DNA of 42,002 bases from Cereibacter johrii (GTDB lineage Bacteria; Pseudomonadota; Alphaproteobacteria; Rhodobacterales; Rhodobacteraceae). Location of the stretch: positions 1 to 42,002 of the forward strand of contig NZ_MABH01000242.1 in assembly GCF_001720585.1 (NCBI RefSeq), read 5' to 3'. The notes beneath the pieces are model-generated. The model had not been told where the DNA came from, made no database searches, and saw only the letters and a list, made by a program, of their open reading frames with translations. Both the position numbers and the translations under genes were made by a program. Below, piece after piece: positions 24,641-33,097 of the stretch (position 1 is the stretch's first letter; each line of letters opens with the position of its first letter).

Positions 24641-25483
24641 ATGAGCGTCAGGGACGACCGCCCCACCAGCTACGACGACCTCTGCACGCGGCTCGCAGCC
24701 GACCTCGAGACGATGCCCAAGCGCCTCGCCCAGACCGCGAGCTATCTCGTCGCCCATCCCGATGAGGTGGCCTTCGGCACCACGGCCAGCATCGCCGAGG
24801 GGGCGGGCGTGCAGCCTTCGACGCTGATCCGCTTTGCCAAGGCCAACGGGTTCGAGGGCTTCAGCGACCTGCAACTGCTGTTCCGCGAGCGGCTGCGCGA
24901 CAGGAACCAGTCCTACGACAGCAGGCTCGCCACCCTCGGGCAGGATGCGGATCAGGTGCCCTCGCGCGCGGTGCTGAACGGCTTCATCGCGGCCGGACAG
25001 GAATCGCTTGCGTGGCTGCAGCGCGACATGGATCTCGACCAGTTCGACGCGGCGGCGGCCTTGCTGGCGCGGGCGGGGACCGTCTATCTGGTCGCGCGCC
25101 GCCGCGCCTTCCCGCCGCTGATCCAGCTGCGCTATGCCCTGGCCAAGCTCGGCATCCGCAGCGAGATCTGCGGCTCGGTCAACGGGATCGACAACGACCT
25201 TCTGGCCTTCGCAGGGCCCGGAGATGCCGCGATCCTCATCAGCTTCGCCCCCTACACCGCCCAGACCATCGAGGCGGCCGAGCAGCTGCGCGCGCAGGAG
25301 GTGCCCATCGTGGCCATCACCGACTCGCGCCTGTCACCGCTCTGCACCGGGGCCGCGGCCCGGCTCCTGCTGGCCGAGGCGGATTATGCGGGCTTTCGCA
25401 CCTCGACCGCGGCCATGACGCTCGTCATGGCGCTGAGCGTCGCCACGGCAGAACATCGCCGTCTCGGCCGGAGCGGAGCCTGA
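24641..25483 (+). CDS. RpiR/MurR-family transcriptional regulator
   Basis: A 280-aa regulator starting at ATG 24641. The N-terminal HTH_6 domain spans ~10-85, with ASIAEGAGVQPSTLIRFAKANGFEGFSD as the DNA-binding helices (given in part here as ASIAEGAGV and LIRFAKANGF). A SIS sugar-phosphate-binding domain spans ~125-265 (TVYLVARRRAF, ILISFAPYTAQTIEAAEQL, VPIVAITDS). It is divergent from the dehydrogenase-TRAP operon and lies ahead of the IolC kinase-aldolase gene. Palindromes of the type GGAA-N6-TTCC lie in front of both targets, the pattern I recall for RpiR-type IolR inositol repressors of rhizobia. The likely ligand is a sugar phosphate from one of the pathways. Confidence 0.88.
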   Translation: MSVRDDRPTSYDDLCTRLAADLETMPKRLAQTASYLVAHPDEVAFGTTASIAEGAGVQPSTLIRFAKANGFEGFSDLQLLFRERLRDRNQSYDSRLATLGQDADQVPSRAVLNGFIAAGQESLAWLQRDMDLDQFDAAAALLARAGTVYLVARRRAFPPLIQLRYALAKLGIRSEICGSVNGIDNDLLAFAGPGDAAILISFAPYTAQTIEAAEQLRAQEVPIVAITDSRLSPLCTGAAARLLLAEADYAGFRTSTAAMTLVMALSVATAEHRRLGRSGA

Positions 25484-25493
25484 CGGGCGATAT

Positions 25494-25536
25494 GGAATGA
25501 ACGTTCCGTGTTGACATTTTTTTAGAACCATAGTTT
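25494..25536 (+). promoter_or_regulatory. operator GGAATGAACGTTCC and -35 box before the IolC gene
   Basis: A perfect GGAA-N6-TTCC palindrome at 25494-25507 is followed three bases later by a consensus -35 TTGACA (25511-25516). A -10 is less clear (TAGTTT near 25531 or a neighbour). The motif also occurs, one base off, upstream of the divergent operon (24510-24522), which suggests common control by the RpiR regulator encoded between them. Confidence 0.65.
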
Positions 25537-25602
25537 CACATCGACCGTTCCCTGCCGCGGATGCGGGCGGGGAGGGCTTCGGCGATGGGGAGACGCGTGG
25601 GC

Positions 25603-27525
25603 ATGGGCAAGACGCTGGATGTGATCACGATCGGGCGCAGCTCGGTCGATCTCTACGGGACGCAGATCGGCGGCAGGCTCGAGGACATGGGCTCCTTCGC
25701 CAAATATATCGGCGGATCGCCCACCAACATCGCCTGCGGCACCGCCCGTCTGGGACTGAAGACGGCCGTCATCACCCGCGTCGGTGACGAGCATATGGGC
25801 CGCTTCATCCGCGAGCAGCTGGTGCGCGAGGGGGTGGATGTCCGCGGTGTGGCGACCGACCCGGACCGGCTGACCGCGCTCGTCCTGCTCGGCATCCGCG
25901 ACGAGGCGAGCTTTCCGCTGATCTTCTACCGCGAGAATTGCGCCGACATGGCCCTCTCGGAGGAGGATATCGACGAGGATTTCATCGCCGAGGCGCGCGC
26001 CGTGCTTGCCACCGGCACCCATCTGAGCCATCCGCGCACCGAGGCCGCCGTGCTCAAGGCGCTGACGCTCGCGCGCCTGCACGGGGCGAAGACCGCGCTC
26101 GACATCGATTATCGCCCGAACCTCTGGGGGGTCGCGGGGCACGGCGACGGCGAGAGCCGCTTCGTCGAAAGCGGCAAGGTCACGACCAAGCTGCAGGGCA
26201 CGCTCCATCTCTTCGACCTGATCGTGGGCACCGAGGAGGAGTTCCACATCGCGGGCGGCACGACGGACACGCTGGCCGCGCTGCGCGCGGTGCGGGCGGT
26301 GTCGGAGGCCACGCTGGTCTGCAAGCGGGGCGCGAAGGGGGCGGTGGCCTTCGAGGGCGCGATCCCGGACAGTCTCGACGAGGGCCAGACCGGCCCCGGC
26401 TTTCCCATCGAGGTCTTCAACGTGCTGGGCGCCGGCGACGGCTTCTTCTCGGGGCTGCTCAAGGGCTGGCTCGAGGGCGCCGACTGGCCGACCGCGCTCA
26501 AATATGCCAATGCCTGCGGCGCCTTCGCGGTCAGCCGGCATGGCTGCACCCCGGCCTATCCGAGCCTTGCCGAGATGGAGTTCTTCCTCGAGCGCGGCGT
26601 GATCCGACCGGATCTGCGCAATGACGAGGCGCTCGAGCAGATCCATTGGGCCACCAACCGGCAGGGCCGGATGGGCGGCGACTGGTCGACGATGCGCGTC
26701 TTCGCCTTCGATCACCGGATCCAGCTGGAGCAGATGGCGGGCTATACGCCGGCCAGGGGAGGCGCCTTCAAGGAGCTCTGCCTGAAGGCCGCGCTGAAGG
26801 TGGCCCGTGGCCGGCCGGGCTACGGCATCCTCTGCGACAACCGGATCGGGCGCGCGGCGCTCCATGCGGCCAGCGGCACGGGCCTCTGGATCGGGCGCCC
26901 CTGCGAATGGCCCGGCTCGCGGCCCCTGCAGCTCGAGCCCGAGCTCGGCCCCGACTGCGGCGGGCTGCAGGAATGGGCGCGCGAGAATGTGGTGAAGGTG
27001 CTGTGCTTCTGCCACCCGGACGACGATGCCGAAACGCGCCGCGATCAGGAGGCCACGGTGAAGCGCCTCTTCACCGCTGCCCGGCGCAACGGGCTCGAGT
27101 TCCTGCTGGAGGTCATCCCCTCCAAGGTGGCGCCGGTCGATGACGGGACGACGGCGACGCTGATCGGGCAGTTCTATGCCGCGGGCATCTATCCCGACTG
27201 GTGGAAGCTCGAACCGATGGTCACGCGCACGGCCTGGGCGAATGCGATTGCGGCCATCGAGGCGCACGACCGCCATACCCGCGGCATCGTGGTTCTGGGG
27301 CTCGATGCGTCCGAGGCGGACCTCGCCGCCAGTTTCGAGGTCGCGGCAGAGTTCGATCTGGTGCGGGGCTTCGCCATCGGGCGCACGATCTTCGGCGAGG
27401 TCGCGCAGGGCTGGCTTGCCGGCACCATCGACGATGCGGAGGCCACCGACCGGATGGCCGAACGCTACGCGCGCCTCTGCGCCATCTGGGACCGCGCCCG
27501 GGAGACGGCCCGCCGCGCCCTCTGA
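25603..27525 (+). CDS. iolC: fused 5-dehydro-2-deoxygluconokinase / DUF2090 aldolase-type protein (IolC)
   Basis: A 640-aa fusion if started at ATG 25603 (GGGGAGAC upstream); ATG 25585 is a close alternative. Residues 1-~325 are a PfkB-type sugar kinase with GSFAKYIGGSPTNIACGTARLG-type signature 1 and NVLGAGDGFFSG (~residue 277) holding the catalytic Asp. Residues ~330-635 form the DUF2090 domain, a class of TIM-barrel aldolase-like domains, with FAFDHRIQLEQMA at its start and VVLGLDASEADL near its end. In inositol catabolism the kinase phosphorylates 5-dehydro-2-deoxygluconate and the second domain is thought to cleave the product. No other iol genes are in the window, so this copy acts with genes elsewhere or in a related cyclitol route. 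Confidence 0.87.
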   Translation: MGKTLDVITIGRSSVDLYGTQIGGRLEDMGSFAKYIGGSPTNIACGTARLGLKTAVITRVGDEHMGRFIREQLVREGVDVRGVATDPDRLTALVLLGIRDEASFPLIFYRENCADMALSEEDIDEDFIAEARAVLATGTHLSHPRTEAAVLKALTLARLHGAKTALDIDYRPNLWGVAGHGDGESRFVESGKVTTKLQGTLHLFDLIVGTEEEFHIAGGTTDTLAALRAVRAVSEATLVCKRGAKGAVAFEGAIPDSLDEGQTGPGFPIEVFNVLGAGDGFFSGLLKGWLEGADWPTALKYANACGAFAVSRHGCTPAYPSLAEMEFFLERGVIRPDLRNDEALEQIHWATNRQGRMGGDWSTMRVFAFDHRIQLEQMAGYTPARGGAFKELCLKAALKVARGRPGYGILCDNRIGRAALHAASGTGLWIGRPCEWPGSRPLQLEPELGPDCGGLQEWARENVVKVLCFCHPDDDAETRRDQEATVKRLFTAARRNGLEFLLEVIPSKVAPVDDGTTATLIGQFYAAGIYPDWWKLEPMVTRTAWANAIAAIEAHDRHTRGIVVLGLDASEADLAASFEVAAEFDLVRGFAIGRTIFGEVAQGWLAGTIDDAEATDRMAERYARLCAIWDRARETARRAL

Positions 27526-27947
27526 TCGGGATCGGCCCCCTCAGCCTGTTCCGCGGCGGCCGCTTTTCCTGACACCGCCTGCGGGCCGGGCCGAGGCCGC
27601 TCCCGCAGCCGCCAGCCGGGCCCGGCCGAGAAACCGGGCCCTCGCCCCGCCGCCCCCAAGGCCTGCAATTCGACCGAGTTCGCCGGCACCCCGCTCCGCC
27701 GGAGGAGCAGACGCCCCATGACGATCCGCGCGCCCGGATCGCTGGCTCGGGAGATTGCCATGCTTCCCGAGTCATCTCCGGTTCGAACCGGATCGTCAGC
27801 GGGCCACGGCGCTTGAGCGCATGGCATCGGGCCGGTGCCACATTGCCGGCAAGGCGGTGAGCCTGCTCATGCAGTCCGGCTAATGCACTGAATGCAAGGG
27901 ATTCATCTCTGGCGGACCTCGAGCCGCAAGCCCTTCCAACAATTCCG
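27526..27947. other. 422-base gap after iolC with a 16-base perfect palindrome
   Basis: No gene is supported. The palindrome TCCGGTTCGAACCGGA lies at 27777-27792, about 165 bases before the promoter of the TetR gene. Sequence before it is very G+C-rich and contains no T-tract terminator for iolC. Base composition falls near 27850-27960 as the TetR promoter is approached. Confidence 0.45.
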
Positions 27948-27976
27948 TTGACTATGTTACCGACCGGTAAGTAAGG
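27948..27976 (+). promoter_or_regulatory. TetR promoter with operator TTACCGACCGGTAA
   Basis: A -35 TTGACT (27948-27953) is followed by a 17-base spacer that contains the dyad TTACCG-AC-CGGTAA (27957-27970). The dyad is perfect apart from its two central bases and covers the space where RNA polymerase would bind, the usual site for TetR autorepression. The -10 hexamer (about 27971-27976) is weak. The regulator starts at 27995. Confidence 0.7.
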
Positions 27977-27994
27977 TGAGGGCAGGAGACAGAG

Positions 27995-28645
27995 ATGACC
28001 CGCAAGACCGCCACCATCAAGGAGATGCCGAAACCCGCCAATGGCGGCGAGCGTGCGGACGAGGTGCGGCGCGTGATCTATGAGCGCGCTCTCGCGCTCT
28101 TCGAGACCAAGGGCTTTGCGGGCACGTCGATGAACGAGATCGCGAGCGCCTGCGGCGTCAGCAAGCCCGCGATCTACCACTATTTCCGCAACAAGTCGCA
28201 CCTGCTCGAGACGCTCTACGCGGACATCACGCGCAACTTCTTCGACGCGATCCAGAACATCGCCTTCGACACCGGCGGCCCCGAGGAACGGCTCCGCCGC
28301 CTCATCCGCTACCAGTCGCTCTACAACATCAGCCACCGCCGCTTCCTGACGGTCTTCTGGCGCGAGCGCCATGTGATCGAGCAGGAGGACCGCCGCAGTC
28401 TGGCCGAACGCGAGCGCGAATTCGAGGGCTGGGTGCGCAAGATCCTCGTGGACGGCTGCGCAGCAGGCATCTTCCGCGAAGTCGAGGTGGATGTGGCGAC
28501 CTTCGGAATCCTCGGGATGCTCTCGGCCGTCCACCGCTGGTCGCCCTATGTGGGCCAGTCTCCGGAAACGGTGGCCGAGACGCTGTCGGACATGATCGTG
28601 CGCGGGCTCCTGCGGGAGCCCGGCGGGGGGGCCTCCGTGCCCTGA
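27995..28645 (+). CDS. TetR/AcrR-family transcriptional regulator
   Basis: A 216-aa protein. The N-terminal TetR HTH lies at ~25-72: VIYERALALFETKGFAGTSM, then the helix-turn-helix MNEIASACGVSKPAIYHYF and KSHLLETLY. The C-terminal ~140 residues are a helical ligand-binding domain (TetR_C family) with RRFLTVFWRERHVIE. The operator TTACCGACCGGTAA over its promoter indicates autorepression. The following genes on the same strand encode acyl-CoA metabolism and import, so the effector is probably an acyl-CoA or the imported acid, as for many TetR regulators of acyl-CoA genes. AGGAG before the ATG supports the start. Confidence 0.88.
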   Translation: MTRKTATIKEMPKPANGGERADEVRRVIYERALALFETKGFAGTSMNEIASACGVSKPAIYHYFRNKSHLLETLYADITRNFFDAIQNIAFDTGGPEERLRRLIRYQSLYNISHRRFLTVFWRERHVIEQEDRRSLAEREREFEGWVRKILVDGCAAGIFREVEVDVATFGILGMLSAVHRWSPYVGQSPETVAETLSDMIVRGLLREPGGGASVP

Positions 28646-28704
28646 GCGCAGTTCGGGCCGGAGGATGCGGGGCGGCATCGGCCGGATCAGACCATATCGG
28701 GAGG

Positions 28705-29433
28705 ATGAACGTGTCAGGCGACTATCTGGACGGCAAGGTGGTGCTCGTCACCGGCGGGGCCAGCGGCATCGGCCGCAGCGTGGCGGAGGTCTGTGTCGAA
28801 CTGGGCGCGCGGACCGCGATCTGCGATCTCGTCCCGGGCGAGGCACCGGAGGGGCAGGTTGCGCTGAACTGCGACGTGACCGACCCGGCCGCGGTCGAGC
28901 GGGCCTTCGCCGCGGCGCGCGAGGCCTTCGGGCGGGTCGATGCGGTGGTCAATTGCGCGGGCGTCTGGCGGCCGCGCAGCGACGGGCCGATCACCGCCGT
29001 CTCGGACGAGACCTGGGACAGGATCATCGCCGTCAATCTCACCGGCACCTTCAACGTCTGCCGCGAGGCGGTGCGCGTGATGGAGGCGCAGGGCCACGGC
29101 AGCATCGTGACCATCGCCTCTGTCGTGGCGATCACCGGCTGGGAGAAGCTGAACGCCTATTCCGCCTCGAAGGGCGGGGTGCTCTCGCTCAGCCGGGCGC
29201 TCGCCATTGAATGCGGGCCCAAGAACATCCGCGTGAACTGCATCTGCCCGGGCGTGATCGAGACGCCGATGACCGAGAAGGTGCTGGCCTATTCGCAGCC
29301 CGACGTGCTGCCCATCGGGCGCCTCGGCCATCCGCGCGACATCGCCCATACCGCGGCCTTCCTCTGCTCGGACCGGTCCGGCTTCACCACCGCCGCCACC
29401 GTCGTCGTCGACGGAGGCTTCAGTGCAGCCTGA
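28705..29433 (+). CDS. short-chain dehydrogenase/reductase
   Basis: A 242-aa classical SDR with GGGAGG before ATG 28705. The NAD-binding motif is TGGASGIG (~residues 15-22), followed by CDVTD and NCAGVW. The catalytic set includes a Ser in TIASVVAI and the pair Tyr-Lys in YSASKGG. PGVIETPM is the usual segment after the active site, and the end (VVVDGGFSAA) is typical. In this cluster it probably oxidises a hydroxyacyl-CoA or related alcohol formed by the hydratases. It overlaps the acyl-CoA ligase start by 11 bases, which indicates an operon. Confidence 0.87.
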   Translation: MNVSGDYLDGKVVLVTGGASGIGRSVAEVCVELGARTAICDLVPGEAPEGQVALNCDVTDPAAVERAFAAAREAFGRVDAVVNCAGVWRPRSDGPITAVSDETWDRIIAVNLTGTFNVCREAVRVMEAQGHGSIVTIASVVAITGWEKLNAYSASKGGVLSLSRALAIECGPKNIRVNCICPGVIETPMTEKVLAYSQPDVLPIGRLGHPRDIAHTAAFLCSDRSGFTTAATVVVDGGFSAA

Positions 29434-30985
29434 CCGCGGGGGGCTCCCGTTCCTTCTGGGGGATGTGGTGGCGGACAACCTGCGCTGGGCGCCCGACAGC
29501 GCCGCGCTGATCTTCCGCGGCCGCACCCGGAGCTGGGCCGAGTTCGCGGCCGACATGGCGCGCATCCAGCAGGGTCTTGCGGCGCAGGGCGTGCGCCGGG
29601 GCAGCCGGGTGGCGGTGCTCGACCGCAACTCCGACGATTACGTCCTGCTCGGCTATGCGCTGGCCGGCATGGGCGCGGTGCTTGCCCCGGTCAACATGTG
29701 GCTGCGTCCGGCCGAGCTGGGTTACATCCTCGGCAACTGTCAGCCGCTCCTCCTCGTGACGAGCGCGGAGTTCCTCGGGGCCGCCCGCGAGGCCATTGCG
29801 CCGCTCGCCGACCCTCCGGCGCTGGTCCTGCGCGGGGAGGAGGCGCCCGGCACGATCCCCTGGGCCGAGATCGCGGCCGGCGGAGGCCGCGCGCCCGTCT
29901 CGCGCCCTGAAAGCTGGGACGACCCCCACCTCGTGCTCTATACGTCGGGGACGACCGGGCGGCCCAAGGGCGCGCTGATCTCGCACCGGCGCACGGTGCT
30001 CGACGCGCTGGCCGCGCTGCCCGTCTTCGGCATCGGCCAGCACGAGCGGTTCTTCTGCTACATGCCCCTCTTTCACACCGGCGCCTGGGATTACCTGAAG
30101 CTTTATTTCATGCGCCGCGGTGCCGCCGTGATCGCCGAGCGGTTCGAGGCCGACGCGGCCGTGGCCGAGATCGAGGCGCACCGCTGCAACGGCATGTTCG
30201 GCGTGCCGCTGGTCCTGCGCCAGATGGTCGAGTCGCAGGCCTGGGCCACCTCCGACATGTCCTCGATGCGCCTCATCGCCTATGCGAACTACGATCCGTC
30301 GGCGCTGATCCTGCGCATCGTCGAGGCCTTCCGCGAACGTGGGGCGGAGGGGCTGCGCATCGCCAATGCCTACGGGCTCACCGAGGGCGGCCCCTACATC
30401 TGCATCAACCGGCCCGAGACGGCGATGGGCAAGCCGCTCTCCATCGGCCAGCCGGTGCCGGGGGTGCAGGTGGCGCTGCTCGACGAGGATCTGCGCGAGG
30501 TGCCTCGGGGCGCGCTGGGCGAGATCTGCGTGCGGGGGCCCGCGCTCATGAGCGGCTATCTGAACCGCCCCGAGGCCACGGCCGAGGCTTTCGCCGGGGG
30601 CTGGCTGCACACGGGCGATCTGGGCCGGGTGGATGAGGAGGGCTTCGTCCATCTCGTCGACCGCAAGAAGGACATGATCCGCACCGGCGGCGAGAATGTC
30701 TTCGCCAAGGAGGTGGAGCAGATCCTCGTGACCCATCCCGCCATCCGCGACTGCGCGGTGGTGGGGCTGCCCGACGACGATTACGGCGAGCGGGTGGTGG
30801 CGGTGGTGGTGGCCGAACCGGGCACCGATCTGGCCGAGGCGGAGGTGAGGCGCTTCGTCCGCGACCGGCTCGCGGGGTTCAAGGCGCCCCGGCAGGTGAT
30901 CTTCGTGCGCGAGCTGCCGAAGACGCCGGCCGGCAAGATCAAGAAGCACGAAGTCAGAAAAGCGATCGCTGCCGAGCGCGCGTAG
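29423..30985 (+). CDS. AMP-forming acyl-CoA synthetase (class I adenylate-forming)
   Basis: A 520-aa ligase starting at GTG 29423, with GGAGG five bases upstream inside the preceding SDR gene. The P-loop-like core motif LYTSGTTGRPKGA lies at ~173-185, followed by A5 NAYGLTEGG, A8 GWLHTGDLGRVDEEG and LVDRKKDMIRTGGENV, and the C-terminal catalytic lysine in PKTPAGKIKKHE. It activates a carboxylic acid with ATP and CoA. The substrate is unknown; given an ABC importer, SDR and two enoyl-CoA hydratases in the same cluster, an aromatic, alicyclic or branched acid is likely. Confidence 0.87.
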   Translation: MQPDRGGLPFLLGDVVADNLRWAPDSAALIFRGRTRSWAEFAADMARIQQGLAAQGVRRGSRVAVLDRNSDDYVLLGYALAGMGAVLAPVNMWLRPAELGYILGNCQPLLLVTSAEFLGAAREAIAPLADPPALVLRGEEAPGTIPWAEIAAGGGRAPVSRPESWDDPHLVLYTSGTTGRPKGALISHRRTVLDALAALPVFGIGQHERFFCYMPLFHTGAWDYLKLYFMRRGAAVIAERFEADAAVAEIEAHRCNGMFGVPLVLRQMVESQAWATSDMSSMRLIAYANYDPSALILRIVEAFRERGAEGLRIANAYGLTEGGPYICINRPETAMGKPLSIGQPVPGVQVALLDEDLREVPRGALGEICVRGPALMSGYLNRPEATAEAFAGGWLHTGDLGRVDEEGFVHLVDRKKDMIRTGGENVFAKEVEQILVTHPAIRDCAVVGLPDDDYGERVVAVVVAEPGTDLAEAEVRRFVRDRLAGFKAPRQVIFVRELPKTPAGKIKKHEVRKAIAAERA

Positions 30986-31034
30986 AGGCGCCGGCAGTCC
31001 ACGGACGGAAGACATCGACCAAGGGAGGAAGACC

Positions 31035-32204
31035 ATGAAGCCATTTTCTGGCATTGGCGCCGCATGCGCCCTTGCAATGCTCGCGACGCCCCTCTGGGCG
31101 GACGAGATCGTGGTGGGCGACCTGCATCCCATCACCGGGCCTGCGAATTTCTACGGCCTGCCCGAGAGCCGGGCGATCCAGCTCGCGGTCGAGGAGATCA
31201 ATGCCGCGGGCGGTCTCTCCGTGGGGGGCGAAAGTCACACCTTCCGCATCCAGACCGAGGATACGCAGGCCAACCCCACCGTCGGGGTCTCGGCGCTGAA
31301 GAAGCTCGTCTCGTCGGACGTGCGCTTCGTGATCGGCCCGCTCTCGAGCGGCGTGGGGCCCGCGCTCTTTCCGATCATCGACCGGTCGGACGCGATCACC
31401 CAGATCATCGACGGCACCATCGCCGAGGGCGTCACCAACGGGCGCAACATCTTCCGCAATCAGGCGACCGTCAGCCAGTACGACGTCTCGGTCGTCGCTC
31501 TCTTCAAGGCCAAGGGCTACGGCTCGGTCACGATGATGACCGACCGTTTCCACGCGGGCTTCGTGGGCACCCAGCCCGCGCTCGCCGCGAGCCTGAAGGA
31601 GCTCGGGGCCGAGATCGCGGGCGAGGAGGGCTACAAGCTCGGCGACACCGACTTCTCGGCCACGCTGACCCGCGTGGCGAGCCGCAACCCCGACGTGCTC
31701 CTGATCCGCGGCTATCCGGCCGAGGGCGCGCTCATCACCAAGCAGGCCCGCCAGCTCGGCTTCGAGGGGCAGGTCGTCTGGGAGATGGTCTCGCCGCCCT
31801 CGACGGTGCTGAAGAACATCTCGGCGGCCGAGATGGAGGGGGTCTACAACTGCATCCCCGCCACGACCGAGGATTACATCGCGCTCGGCAACGAGAAGGC
31901 CATCGCGCTGGAAGAGGCCTACCGCGCCCGCTTCAACGAGCCCGCGGGCGAGCTGAGCGTGCTCAGCTACGATGCGGTCCACATCCTCAAGGCCGCCATC
32001 GAGAAGGCGGGCAGTCTCGAGAATGCGGCGGTGAATGCGGCGCTGGCCGACCTGACCGTCGAGGAGGTGCCGCAGCTCATCTCGGACTATGTGCCGGGCG
32101 AGGGCGGGCAGCTCTTCGACGACAAGGGCCAGGTGACGCTCCGCAGCGCCGTCAGCGTCTGGCAGGGCGAGGGCTGGCATCCCGCCACCGACGTGATCCG
32201 CTGA
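31035..32204 (+). CDS. branched-chain-type ABC transporter substrate-binding protein
   Basis: A 389-aa protein with GGAGG before ATG 31035 and a signal peptide ending near LWADE (residues 1-22). The mature part is a Peripla_BP_6 fold: IVVGDLHPITGPANFYGLP, AIQLAVEEINAAGG, VSALKKLVSSDVRFVIGPLSSGVG and GYKLGDTDFSATLTR. It binds the solute delivered to the LivHM/LivGF complex encoded next. Proteins of this family carry amino acids but also aromatic and other organic acids; the neighbouring ligase and hydratases favour an organic acid. Confidence 0.87.
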   Translation: MKPFSGIGAACALAMLATPLWADEIVVGDLHPITGPANFYGLPESRAIQLAVEEINAAGGLSVGGESHTFRIQTEDTQANPTVGVSALKKLVSSDVRFVIGPLSSGVGPALFPIIDRSDAITQIIDGTIAEGVTNGRNIFRNQATVSQYDVSVVALFKAKGYGSVTMMTDRFHAGFVGTQPALAASLKELGAEIAGEEGYKLGDTDFSATLTRVASRNPDVLLIRGYPAEGALITKQARQLGFEGQVVWEMVSPPSTVLKNISAAEMEGVYNCIPATTEDYIALGNEKAIALEEAYRARFNEPAGELSVLSYDAVHILKAAIEKAGSLENAAVNAALADLTVEEVPQLISDYVPGEGGQLFDDKGQVTLRSAVSVWQGEGWHPATDVIR

Positions 32205-32227
32205 GCGGACGAGAGGGAGGACGCACC

Positions 32228-33097
32228 ATGATCGACCTCTTCGTCCAGCAACTGGTCAACGGGCTTGCGCTGGGCAGCACCTATGCCCTCGTGGCCCTCG
32301 GCCTCACGCTGATCTTCGGAGTGCTGCTGATCCCGAACTTTGCCCATGGCGAGTTCTACATGCTGGGGGCGTTCCTCACCTATGCGATGGTGCTGGCCGG
32401 GATGAACTTCTGGCTGGCCATGGCGCTCGCCGTGGGCGCCGTGATCCTGCTCGGCTGTCTCGTGGACCGGCTGGCCTTCAAGCCGGTCGAGCAGGCCCCG
32501 CCGCTCAGCATGATGATCTCGGCGCTGGCCGCTTCGATCATCCTGCAGCAGAGCGCGATGCTGATCTGGGGCGGCGAGGCGCGCACCATTCCCGCTCCGG
32601 TCACGGGGGTGCTGCGCACGCCCTTCTTCATCGTCACCTGGATGCAGCTCATCGTGATGGCGAGCCTCCTGCTCGCCGCGGCGGGGGTCTGGCTCGTGCT
32701 CAACCGCTTGCGGCTGGGGCTGGCCATCCGGGCGGTGGCGCAGAACCGCGACGCGGCGCTCCTGATGGGGATCAGCATGTTTCAGGTGCGGCTTGCGACC
32801 TTCGCCATCGGCGCGGCGCTGGGCGCCATCGCGGGCGCGCTTCTGGGCGCCACCTTTCCGATCTATCCGACCATGGGCGTCAACCCGGTGCTCAAGGCCT
32901 TCGTCGTGCTGGTCCTCGGCGGCATCGGCAGCCTGCCGGGCGCGGTCTTCGGCGGGCTCTTCCTCGGCGTCGTCGAGGTGATGGTGGCGGGCTACATCTC
33001 GTCCGAACTGTCCGACATCGGCGCCTTCGCCATCCTCGTCGCCGTCTTGCTGCTGCGGCCGCAGGGCTTCTTCGGCCAAGCACAGGTGGAACGCTGA
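32228..33097 (+). CDS. livH: branched-chain-type ABC transporter permease LivH
   Basis: A 289-aa membrane protein beginning at ATG 32228 behind GGGAGG. About eight helices, with family blocks QQLVNGLALGSTYALVALG, IPNFAHGEFYMLGAF and VLVLGGIGSLPGAVFGG (the loop that contacts the ATPase). It forms the membrane channel together with LivM. The stop codon shares one base with the livM start (TGATG), so translation is coupled. Confidence 0.9.
   Translation: MIDLFVQQLVNGLALGSTYALVALGLTLIFGVLLIPNFAHGEFYMLGAFLTYAMVLAGMNFWLAMALAVGAVILLGCLVDRLAFKPVEQAPPLSMMISALAASIILQQSAMLIWGGEARTIPAPVTGVLRTPFFIVTWMQLIVMASLLLAAAGVWLVLNRLRLGLAIRAVAQNRDAALLMGISMFQVRLATFAIGAALGAIAGALLGATFPIYPTMGVNPVLKAFVVLVLGGIGSLPGAVFGGLFLGVVEVMVAGYISSELSDIGAFAILVAVLLLRPQGFFGQAQVER

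Noticed and set aside
29420-31135. 571-aa minus-strand ORF
   Set aside because: Antisense shadow of the acyl-CoA synthetase.
31064-32200. Long plus-strand frame ahead of livH
   Set aside because: It is an out-of-frame reading of the substrate-binding protein gene that joins the livH frame by chance; livH has its own ATG and ribosome-binding site at 32228.
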